In this document: piece by piece, positions 10,573 through 22,994 of the stretch
Layout: the number at the start of each line of letters is the position of its first letter
Numbering within the stretch: position 1 is the first letter of the stretch
Notes under the pieces: model-generated
Told to the model about the DNA's origin: nothing
Databases searched by the model: none
The model's input: the letters and a program-made list of their open reading frames with translations, nothing else
Source of the DNA: Chytridium lagenaria
Lineage: Eukaryota > Chytridiomycota > Chytridiomycetes > Chytridiales > Chytridiaceae
Length of the DNA: 64,000 nucleotides
Assembly (NCBI GenBank): GCA_025449115.1
Contig: JAHLKC010000085.1
Coordinates: 1 to 64,000, forward strand
Direction of reading: 5' to 3'
Made by a program: the position numbers and the translations under genes

Positions 10573-11434
10573 TCAGACGTAATCTGCCAGATCATAGTGA
10601 CGTTTTTTCATGGCTTGAATGACTGTCGGAGTATTTGGATTAACACCCTTGCGTTCAATCAAATGGTGAACCATAGGGAGGCGCTGTCGTTCCACTGCGT
10701 CCAAAAGACTACGTTCAGCGCCATATGGATGTTTCAAGCCAGCTGTTAACAACATCTCAAGAATCTCAATGCTTCCTCCCCTGCATGCTTCAATGACTAG
10801 AGTATCGTCGCGAGGAAGAGACATTATCTCCAATAATCGACGAGCGAAGTGGGGGCGATCCCAATAACAGGCGGTGGATAAAGGATACCGTAGAAGATGT
10901 TTCTTCTTCGGTCTTATCCACTTTATCAAAGTACTTCAGAATGCCGTCATAGAGCTCTATGTCGTTTGCCGCGATGGCCCAAGCAAGGGTGTGCATGTAA
11001 TCCATGTGGTATCTCACCATAACCTCCTCTCGGAGTAAACTTTTTGTGACTAAAACTGCTCTACGAAGGCCTTCAATGGTCTTCTGAGCAAACGGTTCGC
11101 CCAGCTGGTGCCGGTGTATCGCAGCACAATTGTTGGTGAGAAAAAAGCGGGCCTCAAAGCCATCTTGCTCAAAGAGGGCCACGGTAAAGCTGGAGGGTAA
11201 AAATACAAGAGCTGTGGTGAAGCCTCCGCCGGTTTCTTTTGCTGAGGTTCTCCTGATCACATCATATTGCTTCACTGTATCGAGGTATCGGCGGGCAAAG
11301 GCGATGAGCTCCAGGACTGAATCGATACGGCGGCGTTGAATTGAGCTTACAAGGCGTAGTCGTATTAGATCTGGTAGGTTGAGGAAGAGGCAGCATTGCA
11401 TCAACATATGATCTGACAGAATGTTGAAGGTCAT
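10573..11434 (-). CDS. F-box-like / ankyrin-repeat protein
   Basis: The N-terminus (from 11434, MTFNILSDHMLMQCC then LPDLIRLRLVS) looks like an F-box-type helix pair. The C-terminal 110 residues contain ankyrin-type helices (ACRGGSIEILEMLLTAGLKH, AVERQRLPMVHHLIERKGVN). The role is presumably protein-protein contact; partners are unknown. The frame changes at about 10885-10890 in TCCTTTATCC. Skipping one T continues the ankyrin part, so this is either a real break or an assembly indel. Numerous small F-box/ankyrin genes are typical of chytrids, and another closes this window. The stop is at 10573. Confidence 0.65.
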
Positions 11435-12810
11435 ATTGATTGATATGATGTCAGCAACCCATACGTTACACTTGTGTAAATAAAAAAATAATTCTGAAGA
11501 ACCCTATATCCCCTACGTAAGCTTTCGCCGTCTTTGATGGAAGTTGCCTTTACCACAGATACAATTTGTCCCATCTCTCCTTTCCTTTCCCTGAAAAATG
11601 TTCCGCCGCGACTTTCCACCTTTTACTCATCGACCACGCGGAACGTGAAAATGCCCGTTCGTCAGCTGAGAGAGGAAAAATGGAAAGATAGAGTGGAGGC
11701 AGAAAAACTGAGTGGTTGGAGTGGGCTTTTAATATGCTGATGTATCTTCAATATACACTATCCTTAACATGTAACTTTGTCATATTATTTGTGTTTTTTT
11801 ATGCGCGCGTATTAACCATTTCTCCCGTACTTACGTAGTCCCTTCTTCTTGCGTTCGACGCTTTCAAACTAACGTTAACATTACCGTTTTCCCAACCACT
11901 ATGGCCTCTTACTGCTGCCTATCTCCAAAGCCATGTTTTTAACCTTCCTTTACCTGCCCCTGTAGCAGGACCCGTGCCCGGCTCTAGCTCCCAACCGCCT
12001 CCTGCCGCCTTTTTCAAATCTGCTTACCTCCAAGCCAGTATGACGCATTAAGTCAGTGAGAACGCCACGCGCACCTCCAAAATATTGCCAGTGCAGATGC
12101 CATATGGACGCCAACACCCATTTTCCAAGCCGGGGCTCTTCTCGATCAGTCACGCCCTCATTTCCTGGGCGTTCGGATGTGTCGCTGTCCACCGACCCTG
12201 CTTTAATTGTGACGGAGAAATCCTCGGCAACCGCGTCCACACCGCCATCTGATCTTGTTCTCAGGTCATTCTTGCAACAGCCGGCTTCCTAAACCTCGCA
12301 CACTCCATCCCCCATGCTCCTAGCTCGACAATCATCGATTCCCTTTTGGCACGCCTCAAGTTTCTTCCAACGTTGATCGTCACCATGGACTCGCGTCGGG
12401 ATACGGCTTTGTGTGGAGGCGATCGAACGGATCCGATGGAGCTGTTTTGGCTATTCACCATTCTAGCACTCAACGGCAAAAACTCGCGCGACCAAAAAAT
12501 TCAAGCAATCTACGGCGATTAAGCGCGTCAACCGGGTCACGAACTGTCTGGACGAACGAGAAGGCTGCAGACGAGGGGGGCACTGGAATCTTGAAGAACC
12601 TCTTTAACATACTTACATTTTGTTTTTGTGTCTCTTATTTTTTCCTTTGGTTTTCTTTATGGAAACTTTGTTCTAAAATATATATTCTTCTTGTTCCCTT
12701 GTTCGTCGTTTTCAACAGTTCTGCGCTTTAACAAAGTTTGGACTTAACCAATTTTCCGAAAAATGCATTCCATCATATTTAAGGAATCTATTCATTAATT
12801 AATTAATTAA
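11435..12810. other. Mostly gene-free interval with a possible RRM remnant
   Basis: The only protein-like trace is at about 12290-12510 on the + strand: GLASGYGFVWRRSNGSDGAV followed by LAIHHSS and QKLARPK. This resembles the end of an RNA recognition motif (RNP1 SGYGFV, then the AIxxLNG and P-rich strand), but frame breaks surround it and no RNP2 strand is clear. The rest is T-rich spacer with an ATTA run at about 12795-12811. Confidence 0.3.
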
Positions 12811-14098
12811 TTACATCTTTGAACCCGCAAAATCCCTCACAATCCTCTCCACAATAGGTAAGAGCTTCTTTCTAGACATATTTACATTGCCTTGATCATA
12901 CCTCACAACACCCTCCTTTGTTGCATCACTTCCAACAACCTCTGCTTTTACTAACTCTAATCCACTGCTACCATCCTCAAGCTCTTTCACAAACACTTCA
13001 CAGAAAGAGGGCATCCTCTCCTTCAACTTGTCCCCAACATGAACCAAAAGCTCTCTTTGAATCCTTTGGGCTCCGGGTGGTTAAACGCGAGCATCGCTAA
13101 CGTAATGTCAAGGTGATGTTGAGTGGAAAGAGACTTCATCGATTCAAGAATCGAATCGAGGGTCCCTCCCTCCCTTCCAATCCAATCATCAAGCGTCCAT
13201 GTGACGCTCGCGATCCCAAACTTAAGCGTTGCCGCATTCTCTGAAGAACCAGGATGTGGTACCAACACCTCCTTGTAATCCTTCTTCAACAGATCCTCAT
13301 TTGACTGTGCTGAGCAGTCAAATTTAGCATTCTGAAGCTGATCAAACAACGCTTGAAGAAGGCTGGATCTATCCAGCCTTGCCGCCTCAATATTCGAAAC
13401 AAGGTAGTCCGTTGCTTCAAAGTCCTTTTGCGTCGATCGTCCAAACTTGGGTTCCAGGTTGATCGTATCCAAAAGAATCGGTGACAGCATAAAAGTTGCA
13501 AGAGCGTTGTCAACCTCTTGAGCTGATTGCCGCCATTCCAGTGCAACCAGGGAGGTTGCGCTTCCCACGGGTTCAACGATACGTGGTGAAGCGTCCAAGT
13601 GTAAACCTTCGTCTTTATGATGATCCAAGATTCCAGTAACAAGGTGAGAGAACCGAGAGAGGGAGGGTGCGAGACGGTTATGGTCGGTCAAGATGAGATG
13701 AAGGTCAGGAATGGAATCGAGGTCAATTTCGTCAATAAAGGTGAGTTGGGAGGTGACGTCGCCGTTTTCTGCGACAGGGAAGGCTCGTGATAGAGCAAAT
13801 GTGCAGTCTGTGCGAATCGAGAAATCTTTACGGGGAACGTGGATAACGGGGATGTAGGAGCGATCGGGCTTTGATTTATGTTTGAGAAAGGCGTAGGAGA
13901 TGGCGGATACCATAGAGTCAAGATCTTATTTTTCCAACCGAACGTCATTTAAGTACTGTGCAATTCCCGCTGTAAAAGAACATCCAGAGACGGCTTACCC
14001 GCAGCTTCGTTCCCAATGACCACGGTGATCTTTGTGGATTGAGGTGAAGCGATGAGTGCTTTTGCCGTTTTGAGAAAACGGACGATTGGCGACGACAT
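12811..14098 (-). CDS. PPX1: Exopolyphosphatase, PPX1/prune DHH family
   Basis: This enzyme releases phosphate from the ends of inorganic polyphosphate, using divalent metal, in cytosol or organelles. Exon 1 is 14098-13999 (MSSPIVRFLKTAKALI to GNEAA) and a 74-nt GTAAG...AAG intron spans 13925-13998. The junction creates GNEAADLDSM, motif I of the DHH family. Further motifs are LILTDHNRLA and the signature ILDHHKDEG. The C-terminal DHHA2-like domain follows (SVTWTLDDW, then LLVHVGDKLKE in the next frame). The last 80 residues are in another frame, with the switch at TTCAAAGAGAG near 13060; one extra A would restore it, so an assembly indel is likely. Length of about 400 residues fits the family. 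It lies convergently or divergently to unrelated genes. Confidence 0.88.
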
Positions 14099-14681
14099 GG
14101 TTGGGATGAAGGAGTTTGTCGAAGATTCAATAATTTTGTTAGCACAGAACAGTCGAAAAAAAGAAAAAAAGGGCGAAACCTTAGTCTTCTTTTCATTTGA
14201 CCTTTGGACTAGCTAAAAAGGTGTGGTGTTTTACAGCTAAGGATACGTCGCATGCATGAGGTGGAAGGAGGGATGATTTATGGATGTGGACGGTGATATG
14301 CGGGGGACTTGTTATGCTGATTTCGACATTGCTCTCATGCATTCTTTATCAGCCATGCAAGCATGTCGGAGATTTCCGATGCCCACGCGGGACGCCCATG
14401 TCATCATGCATCCTCCCCATATCACCCGCACTCCACTATGCTCTTCTATTACATTAGAAGGATCATCTAATTACACTCCTTCTTTCCAGGGCCGCCTTCT
14501 CCCACGATCCTTCCCCACCCTCCACCCCTCATGTCCTGGCGTCTCACCAACACCATCGCCGTCCAACGGACAAGGCTCTTCACAAACCATCTCACCCCTA
14601 GGACCCCATCACTAAGGGTAAACTTTACACCCACCCCCTCCTTGCCTTTCTACCTTCGAATATTCTAACCCCCCCCCCAAG
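14099..14681. other. Divergent promoter region between PPX1 and HIBCH
   Basis: No gene is seen. The two flanking genes are transcribed away from each other, so both promoters should lie here. A C-run directly precedes the HIBCH start codon (about 14672-14680). Confidence 0.5.
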
Positions 14682-16853
14682 ATGTCATACACCACCGGTA
14701 CCGAACCAGCCGAATCCATTGCAACCGAAGTCCTCTCAAGACGCTTACAAAACCTCCGCGTGTTTGTGTTAAACAGACCCAAGGCGTTGAACGCGTTGAA
14801 TTTGAATATGGTTCAGCTTATGACGCCACAGCTTAAGGTGTGTGAATGTGTTTTGACAGAGGTTCTTATTTTTTTGCGGTAGGCGTGGAATGAGTCGGAT
14901 CTTTCAAAAGTCATTTTGCTTATGGGCGTGGAAGGATCAAGGGGTTTCTGTGCAGGAGGTGACGTCAAGGGTGAGTATGCATTGCATCTCAAAACTATGT
15001 TTAGGAACAGCAAAAAGTTGGGCTAACCCGTCTTTTTCTATTTTTGCATCAGACATTATCCAAAAAGCCCAAACGAAAAAACCCGAAGAAGTCGCCAAAG
15101 CCCTCAAATTCTTTGAAGACGAATACAAGCTCAACCATCTCATCGGCACTCTTAAAAAGCCCTTTATTGCTCTCATGAACGGAATCACTAGTACGCAATC
15201 CTTTTGTTTTTCACCCCTTTGAACCTTTCTTTTTTTTGCAGTGGGAGGTGGTGTCGGTTTGTCAGTTCACGCACCATTCCGAATTGTTACGGAAAACACG
15301 GTGTTTGCGATGCCCGAAACAGCGATTGGGTTGTTTCCGGATGTTGGGGGGAGTTTCTTTTTGCCGAGACTTGATGGGGAGTTAGGTACTTATTTGGGAT
15401 TGACGGGTTACAGGCTCACTGGAGAGGAAGTGATGTAAGTTTCCGAAAGCCTACATTTTGTGAAAACCCGTGATGAGATTTGTTTATCTAAATTTTATTG
15501 GGGATTTTTAAGGTACGCGGGTGTTGGAACACATTTTATCCCTGCGGAGAGGATTCCGGCGCTTTTGAATCGCTTAAGTGAGATTGAAAGTGATGAGATT
15601 GAAGTGATTAACATGGCTCTTGAGGAGTTTGTTGGTGAGTGTTGACCATGGTTGTTTTTTTATTTAGTTTGTGTTATTTTATTATTTTTTTATTATTTTT
15701 TTGCGGGAGATGTGTTTTTTTTTTTTGAGGGGAGGGAGGGGCGCTGGCTGTTTTTGTACGTTTGTGCTAACGCGGGTTTTCGGGGAAAGGTGATACTTCG
15801 CTCGAAGCTTGGAAAAACTGGTCGCTTGGTGGGAGATTGGAAATGCCATTAATAGGTGTTTCAAGTTCAACACTATTGAAGAGATTGAGGAGGCTTTAAA
15901 GGCGGAGGTACGGAAAGGGTTTCATACGTGCTGTATTTTTTGATTGCTTAATTTTCTCGATCCTATTCTTACCGTGTATGTTTTGTTGTTTGATGTTAGA
16001 AATCTGACTGGGCAAACGAGACTCTCAAGACCCTCATGGCCATGTCCCCTACAAGTCTAAAAGTAATTCACCTTTACGTAAAACTATCTCTCACACCTCT
16101 TCTCGATTAGGTCACCCTCCAACAGCTCCGTAAAGGTCGCGACTCTCATTTCGCACAATGTCTCCAAATGGAATATTCCGTCGTCCAAGAATTCCTCCGC
16201 ACCCCGATTTCTTTGAAGGTGTGAACTCAACGCTCATTCGCAAACAAAAGCCAGTGTGGTCCCCAACTTGGGACGAAAAGTCGACGAAACTCTCTGAAAA
16301 GTACATTGAGGAAACGTATTTCCAGAAAAAGAATGGGAGCAAATCGACCAATTCTAGGGTGCCGAAACCAGAGTTGGAGTTTTTAAATGATGCGACTTAT
16401 TGGCAGTACCCCATAAAACTCTTTCGGGGTTACCGACTGGACGGGATGTGGAAAATGTGATTCAGGGATGGGTAAGGAGGGGACATAGGAATGTGGAGTT
16501 GACAAAGAATGCGGATGTGGTGAACACGTGAGTTGCCTTTTTCTTTTTTCTTTGTTGCGTCCTAGGCGATTCTCCGTCCATTGCTGTTTCGCTCCCGTCT
16601 TTATCAGCGCTTCGGGGGTGTTTTTTCTCCTATCTATTTTCATTTGGTGTATGGTCTTGTGTTAAATTTATTTTCTTCTTCCAGATTCCTCCATAATTGG
16701 GTGGTTGACCGTGCTCTTCAAGGCCCCATTGCGACGGCTGACAAGCTTCCGAATGCAATTACCGTTGAGAATGGGTTTGGGAGGGCCAAGAGTGGTTTGA
16801 AGGAGAAGATTGAGGCGTATCTTTCTTCCAGGAATTCTGCGCTTAAGAATTAG
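14682..16853 (+). CDS. 3-hydroxyisobutyryl-CoA hydrolase (valine catabolism)
   Basis: This crotonase-fold enzyme hydrolyses 3-hydroxyisobutyryl-CoA in mitochondrial valine degradation. Exon 1 is 14682-14837 ([18 protein letters not shown]) and exon 2 starts at 14883 ([18 protein letters not shown], then GFCAGGDVK, the oxyanion-hole loop). Exon 3 continues [13 protein letters not shown] and is followed by [20 protein letters not shown] and [20 protein letters not shown]. That last motif carries the catalytic Glu/Asp of the HIBCH branch and separates it from enoyl-CoA hydratases. C-terminal HIBCH elements follow ([42 protein letters not shown]). About eight introns are present. Frame breaks near 15830, 16200 and at the C-run 16409-16412 look like single-base indels. 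No clear N-terminal targeting peptide is seen. Confidence 0.9.
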
Positions 16854-19496
16854 ATGTTGTTTTGTCTTTTGTTTGAGGGAGTAAGAATGGGATAGAGATA
16901 TGGTGCTGGGGGGTTTGAGTGCTGGGTTTTATCTTTCCTTTCTTTTCTCTTTACGGAATTAAAGAAATTTAAAGGAGGATATGTTATTTGCGGTTTTTTT
17001 ATTGAGTGTTTTTTATTTCTATCGTGTTCACTAGTTGTTATCGCTTTGACGGAGTCTGGACTTGATAGCGAGGGTCACCAAGAAGCGCACCCTTACAGAT
17101 AGTATATTTCTTTTGCATTATAAAAGTTAAACAACAAATAAAAAAAGAGAGACCTGAATAATTCACCCTTTGCATATTCTGCAAAGCAAGAATAGAGCTG
17201 CCCGAGGTATACACCGTAAAATGACTCATCAGCTCCAACCATCATCACTGGCGGTCCCTCGTGTTCACAGCCACCCTCCTCTCGCTGAACACGACCATCC
17301 GTCATTTTTGCGTTGGCATCAAAATCCCGTCGTCATGCGTCACCCATCTCTCATAGCCTCCATATAATCGTCCGACAACACCTCCTCATCAAAAGACGAC
17401 ATGACGCAGCAATTATTCTCAAAGCCAATTCCTAAATAAAAACTATAACATTTCTCCTCTTGCATCTCGTCTCGCGTGATGGTACGTCTAAACACGTTGC
17501 TCAGCAGCAACCCTCGTCTTCAACTATTCCTCGACTTCAGGGTCGAAACATTTTGTCCGATTGAACGTATATCCAAGCATATCCTCAACCTCAAATTACT
17601 GTCCTTACCCTTCTGCAACATTCAAAAACTGCTTCAAAGCCCCGTCGTTCAGCTCCTTTGTCATCTTGAACATTCTCTCCAATAGCTGTTGAACACTTTC
17701 CAGCCCAAGAAGCTGTCTCACAGCAAGCCCCTCACCATAAGACCCACTCATCGCAAAACACCTCCAATAACTGCAGTTTTACCCGTATCCGCAATAGTCT
17801 TGTTTCATACCAGTTATGTTTACCTTATTTTGAAATTTAGCGGAAACCACGTCATCATCATACTGATGGTTTGCGTTGCAAGTCGAATGGGAAGCTGCCT
17901 AAGTCGACGCTTAATCCTTTTTCTTCTTCCAAAAACGGTTCCTTTTAGGATTGTTGTGCAGCGGCAAAGCGTCATCCGAGTATGCTTTTTAATTGGTCTG
18001 GGGAGAATGGGGGAGCGGGAGAAGAAACGGGGAGTGGTGGGTGTTGATGGGTTATTAGGATGGAACTATGTGATGTTTTTTTTTTAGTGCGGTTGGGGGG
18101 ATGGGTATTTGAGCGTTGTAGCGCGTCGATTCTACAAAAGAGGACAATCTCCTTTAGGTATCGGGATAATAATACATCCTCAAAGCGGATGTTTGTCTTA
18201 TCTTTTTATCTCGTACTTTTCCATGATTGTTTAGTGGGTTTGAACAGTTCTTGGCATGAGTGAGGGCAAGCTTGTTTTTTATAAATACTTGCGAGTACAA
18301 GGGATCGGAAGCTAAGGATTAATTCATAGGTGATGGTCCACCATGGACAGCCCGCCCGTCTTTTCGTTATTCAATTCTTGCTCCGTGACCAAGAGTTCAG
18401 TCATAATATAGTTGATCAACCAGATCCGAAGGAATTGATTTCAGTGAAAAAGACCTTCGGAACGAGTTCAAAAAGAATGAAAAAGCTGGTTTTGATTGGT
18501 CAGAAACTCGGGTTAAAATTTTATACTCGGCTCATGTTATTTCCTTGTGCAACAGTATTAGATTTGTGCAACCATCTATTTGACTATAAAAGTTTATTTT
18601 GATTTTATTTTCCCTTCGGAACAAACAAGGCCACAAAAGCAACGACGATCTTCTTTTATGTAATTCTTAATAAAATAATAATTAATAAAATGCTTTTTAT
18701 TGTGTTGTGCTGTTTCTTGCGGGACTCTTTCTTTATCTGGAAATGTTACTGTTTTATTATTAATTAAAAGGGAATCCTCGATCGTTCGTTTGTTCAGTGC
18801 GTCATTTTGTGCTATTATTCCGTCCCTGTTTTCTACCCTTTTTTACATAAGATAAAACGTCAAAAATTATAAATAGAGGCTTTCCACCTCCATCCCATCA
18901 AAAACACTCACATCCCTCGTCGTTCTACCCTGTTTTTTCTTCTTCTTTCTTTTTTTGGTTTGAATTCCGTCATCCGTGGTTCGACCCTGCAACTAAAGCA
19001 ATCACCATTACGAGGTAATAATGCCCATCCCACCCCTTCATTGGTCTGTAAGAGCAAAGCAGAGGTTGATGTTCAGGTCAAGCAGCCTTTTATTGATGGT
19101 TTTGTGTAATGCGGCGCCCGCGCGCGAGAGGGAGGGGTGTTCCGAAGGGTAGAAGCCCTTCCCTGATTGTGTCATGGATGTTTTGGGGTTTAAATAGAGA
19201 GGGGGACAGGGCGTTATGATTTCCTCTTCTATTGTCCTTGGACTCAAGTTAATCACTCCTTTGTAGACTCCCTTGTTTCGTTCACCTCATTCGTAAAAAC
19301 CATCCTTCGCGTGGTTACGCTTATTCTATATACGCACCTTAAAGGTTTGTTTCGTTTTCATTTTTTGTTTTGTTTTTTTTGACACATCATCATCGTCATC
19401 ATCAGCATCATCCATGGTCCATTTACGTCAATCATTCTAACATATTCATCACACAGTTTCACCTACCCAACCACCCCCTTACCTCATTCACGCAAC
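16854..19496. other. Long interval without a confirmed gene
   Basis: AT-rich spacer and simple tracts. Apart from the possible decayed minus-strand gene at 17,040-17,900, I see nothing that can be called. GC-rich GGCGCCCGCGCGCGAGAG at about 19111-19130 and the segment up to 19490 probably hold the ferric reductase promoter and 5' UTR. Confidence 0.5.
17040..17900 (-). pseudogene. Possible decayed gene, unidentified
   Basis: Minus-strand pieces have coding-like composition: MSGSYGEGLAVRQLLGLESV and LLERMFKMTKELNDG (about 17750-17610), DMLGYTFNRTKCFDPEVEE (about 17590-17530), CYSFYLGIGFENNCCVMSS (about 17450-17400) and MMVGADESFYGVYLGQLYSC (about 17245-17185). Stops and frame changes separate them. 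I do not recognise the family. Confidence 0.3.
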
Positions 19497-22450
19497 ATGT
19501 CTATCCGCAAGCTTGCCGTGCGGGGTCATTGCAGTCTTGGTCCTCGCCGGCCTCGCTGCCTTTTCCTTAGCCATCTACCCATCCACTCCCAACCTCTGGA
19601 AAATGACGGATCACATGTAAGTATCCCTTCCACTCCTTCCCAACCATTCTCTCCCTCCCTCACGCTCACACTCTGTAAAGGCTCGACTCAATGGACCGCG
19701 CTTTCATCATTGGAAACTTCCTCCCCCCAGCCATCCTCATCATCGCCTCCATCCTCTTCCTTGACACCACCCCCGGTCGTTCCCGAGACGTGGATCGTGC
19801 CCTCCTCTCACGCGGTGTCACCAGAAAGGTTCCCCTCGTGTCGCTCTGGCAGGCAAGGTGGAGGTTCACCATGGGGAAAATCGTTGGAACCTGGTCCATC
19901 GGAGAAATGTTGATGGTGATCGCTATCATTGCCTGTAATCTAGTCTGGTGGTTTGTACCCGTCGCAAATCGGTTAAAGAGCAATCCGGACAAGTACAAGA
20001 CGGTCAAGTCCATGTCTCAACTTTTGGCGATTTGGGCGGGTACGTTCTTTTTTTCCTTTTTTTTTGTTCAACTTCCACCTCTTCGGCTCTCACATCAGAT
20101 AATTGACGCGTTTTACTTTACATCTATTAGGATGGGCCGGAATCTGGGATGCTGGTGCAGCCATCTTCTTCGCCATTCGTGAAAACCTTCTCCTGAAACA
20201 CACCATCGGCGCAGACGCATCCCAATACCACCGCATGATCCGTTTCCACGTTGGTCTCGGTTACGCCAGTTTCCTTCTAGAGACTGTCCACGGTCTCTAT
20301 TTCCTCATTCAATACACGATCGATAACCGACTTGCAAGGAGCTTTGTCCCGTGGTTGTCGACGAAAGGATACATCAATTTCGCTGTGAGTTTTTAGAAGG
20401 TTTTCTGCTTTATTTCCCCCCGTTTATTTTTGACCGTGTTTTTGTTTTTAGGGTATCGTTGCGTACCTTGCGTTGGTACTTGTGACGGTCACGAGTATCT
20501 TTAAGATGAGGAGGAAGAACTACAGAGTGTTTTACTGGACCCATCAACTTTATCTGGTTTTTATCTTGTTCACGTTGATTCACTACCACTGTAAGTTCAT
20601 TTTCATTTACATATTTTTATGATACTATTTTGTGGATCATTTTACTTACAATTTCATTCCTCGCCATCGCTACGCTACATTTTGATTGTGATTTCTTTCT
20701 TAACGATAACAGCTGGTAAGCCTTGTCTCTAAATGTGTTTCGTTCTTTGAAACTTCATTTCTAACCATTTACATATGTGCACCACGTCCTTTTCCACGCA
20801 TCCCCTCCACCTCCATATTAAACAAACAGCCTGGTAAGTCCCCCACATCCATTCCCTCAACCATCCCAAAACTCTATGTTAACCAGCATCTCCCTCACAG
20901 GTGGATGTTCCTCGGTCCCATGCTCTACTTTGTCTATGACCGTCTCGCCCCCTCCCTCCGCTCCAAACGCAACACCCTCGCCTACCTTCAACCCCTCACC
21001 CCCACCCTCCTCCGCATCGACATCCCCATCCCAGAATCCCATCGCATCGCCTCCCGTTACGCACCAGGAGACTGGTCATCCCTCAACTTCCCAACCATCT
21101 CCACCCTCAACTGGCACCCCTTCTCCATCGCGTCATATCATCCCTCCACCCCAGACATGTTCACGTTTTACATTAAAGTGCGTGGCGGATGGACGGAAAG
21201 ATTGCATGAACTCGCGGTGAGGAAGATGGAGAAACGGGTGGATGAACATGGGGTGATGGTGGACCGACGTGTTGGGGTGCCTGTGAAGATGGATGGACCT
21301 TTTGGAGCGAAATCGTCAATGTATCTTGATTTCGAGACGCTTGTGTGTGTTGGAGCTGGAACGGGGATGGCGGCTCTTATACCTTTTGCGCGGCATTACG
21401 CGCTCCGTGGACCCGAGGGGGGACGGCTTTATATTGTGTGGATGGCGAGGTGTGTTGAGGATGTGCTTGTGTATGAGGAGTTTGTGAGGGAGGTTTGTGG
21501 GGATGTAGGGGTTGTTGGGGGCGTGTGAGGAGTGTTGTGAGGATTCATGTGACCAGGGGGGGTGTTGATGAGGTTGCGGTTGCGGGGGGAAGAGTTTGTT
21601 GAAGGCTGGGAGTGGGGAGACGGTGACGTGGGAGGAGAAGGAGAAGGAGGGTGGGTTTGTTGTGGTGACGAGTGAGAGGGGGAGTGTGGAGGAGAGTTTG
21701 GAGATGGAGAAGACGAGTTTGGGGGTAAAGGCTTACTATGCGTTGACAGCTTTGAATGTGATGTTGGTGTTGGCTTGCTTTGGGGGTGGAGTTGGGGGGT
21801 ACGCGTTTGCTAGGATTTGGGCGTTTGATTTCAATGTAAGTTTACTCTTTGTATGGTCAACCCGGGGATTTTCGAATTTAAATCAATTCGGTTTTCTTTC
21901 AAAGCTTTGTTATTCTTTTAATTTAGTGTTTTTTGTTGGTGCGCTACGCGAGCTCTTTGTACCATTCTTATGACCAGACGCTCTGCCCCCCTTTCTTCCT
22001 TCTTTATTTTTCAGTCATCTGATGCTAATCACCCCACTTCAGATGACCACCTGCACCAACAACGCCGCCTACCAACTCACCGGCCTCAAACACTTCACCT
22101 GCTGGTACCACTACTACATGGGTCCCGTCGTCCTCTCCATCCTCTTCTCCCTCTTCTCCGGCTTCACAGTCCTCACCCTCGCCTCCCTCATCACCACCCA
22201 TCTCACCGCATCCATCCCATCCCCGACTCCACCCTCCATCCAAAAACCGTTAACCATCGACGCGCTCATGAACGCAGAGGTGAAGGCAGGACGACCGGAT
22301 ATCACTGCGTCGTTGAACGCTGTGTTGGGGGAACGGGAGGGACGGGTGGCGTTTATGGCGGCTGGACCTGAGAAAATGGTGGTGGAAGTTCAGGAGAGGG
22401 CGGTGAAGGAAAGGCGGGTGTGGTTCTTTAGGGAGTCGTTTAAAGCTTGA
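19497..22450 (+). CDS. Ferric reductase / NADPH oxidase-type flavocytochrome b
   Basis: This membrane flavocytochrome passes electrons from NADPH via FAD and two hemes across the membrane to ferric chelates or oxygen. The N-terminus MSIRKLAV is followed by a hydrophobic helix whose frame needs one more G near 19515. Core helices contain the heme ligands: FHVGLG...ETVHGL (H-x13-H, about 20248-20290) and THQLYLVF...LIHYH (H-x12-H, about 20541-20589). The FAD site is WHPFSIASYH (21112) and the NADPH pocket CVGAGTGMAALIPF (21351). Then comes an unusual insert with two or more hydrophobic segments (ALTALNVMLVLACFGGGVGG; MGPVVLSILFSLFSGFTVLT), and finally MAAGPEKMVVEVQERAV, the last strand of the NAD domain. 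Very small exons occur at 20713-20715 and 20830-20833. Frame breaks near 21525-21600 lie in G-runs. NOX versus FRE cannot be decided. Confidence 0.85.
20713..20715 (+). other. Candidate 3-nt microexon (CTG)
   Basis: CTG sits between an AACAG acceptor (ending 20712) and a GTAAG donor (20716). Including it adds one residue without changing the frame (HYHSAWW versus HYHSWW). It may therefore be optional or chance. Confidence 0.4.
20830..20833 (+). other. Candidate 4-nt microexon (CCTG)
   Basis: CCTG lies between AACAG (ending 20829) and GTAAG (20834). Direct joining of 20590 to 20901 is out of frame; joining through these 4 nt gives HYHS(A)WWMFLGP in frame. It is needed in every in-frame model I could build. 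Confidence 0.55.
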
Positions 22451-22994
22451 TGTCATTTGTTTTCAATCTTCTTTCTATATATTGTTCATCCTTAACAACC
22501 TTTTTCTGTTATTCTGTGGACCGTGCTTTTTATTTGGCCTTTTTCCTTTCTTTATGGATGTCTTTAGTAGGGATTTTTTCCCCCGTCTTCTTTTTAAAGA
22601 CGGTTGCTATGTAATCATATCTTTAACCAAGTTTCGCGGGTTCCGAGTAACCCAATAAATATGAAAACTATGGTGTCAATGACATTCGCTCCCTCTAGAT
22701 TTTGCCGCACGTAAAAGGCGAAAAACTCCGTTCGTTGTTTTCTAACCCATAACGATACAGCGGCCGATTGTCTCAAATGGACTGGTGACGTCTAGTGTTG
22801 TATCGATACTAGAGAATCGCTTAAAGTAAATGACGTATATAAGTATCATTCCACTTAGCAGCTTCATACAGAAGGTGTGAACTAAGAGCACGTGAACTTT
22901 GTGGATGATGTCGTTGACGGCAGCAACGTTCGTGGATTAAACCAAAGTTTTTTTGCTTCCATCAGTGTCACCCATCAAGACACATTCTCCCCCT
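22451..22994. other. Spacer between ferric reductase and pseudokinase genes
   Basis: No gene is seen. A short reading frame MMSLTAATFVD near 22903 could be an upstream exon or uORF of the next gene, unproven. Confidence 0.45.
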
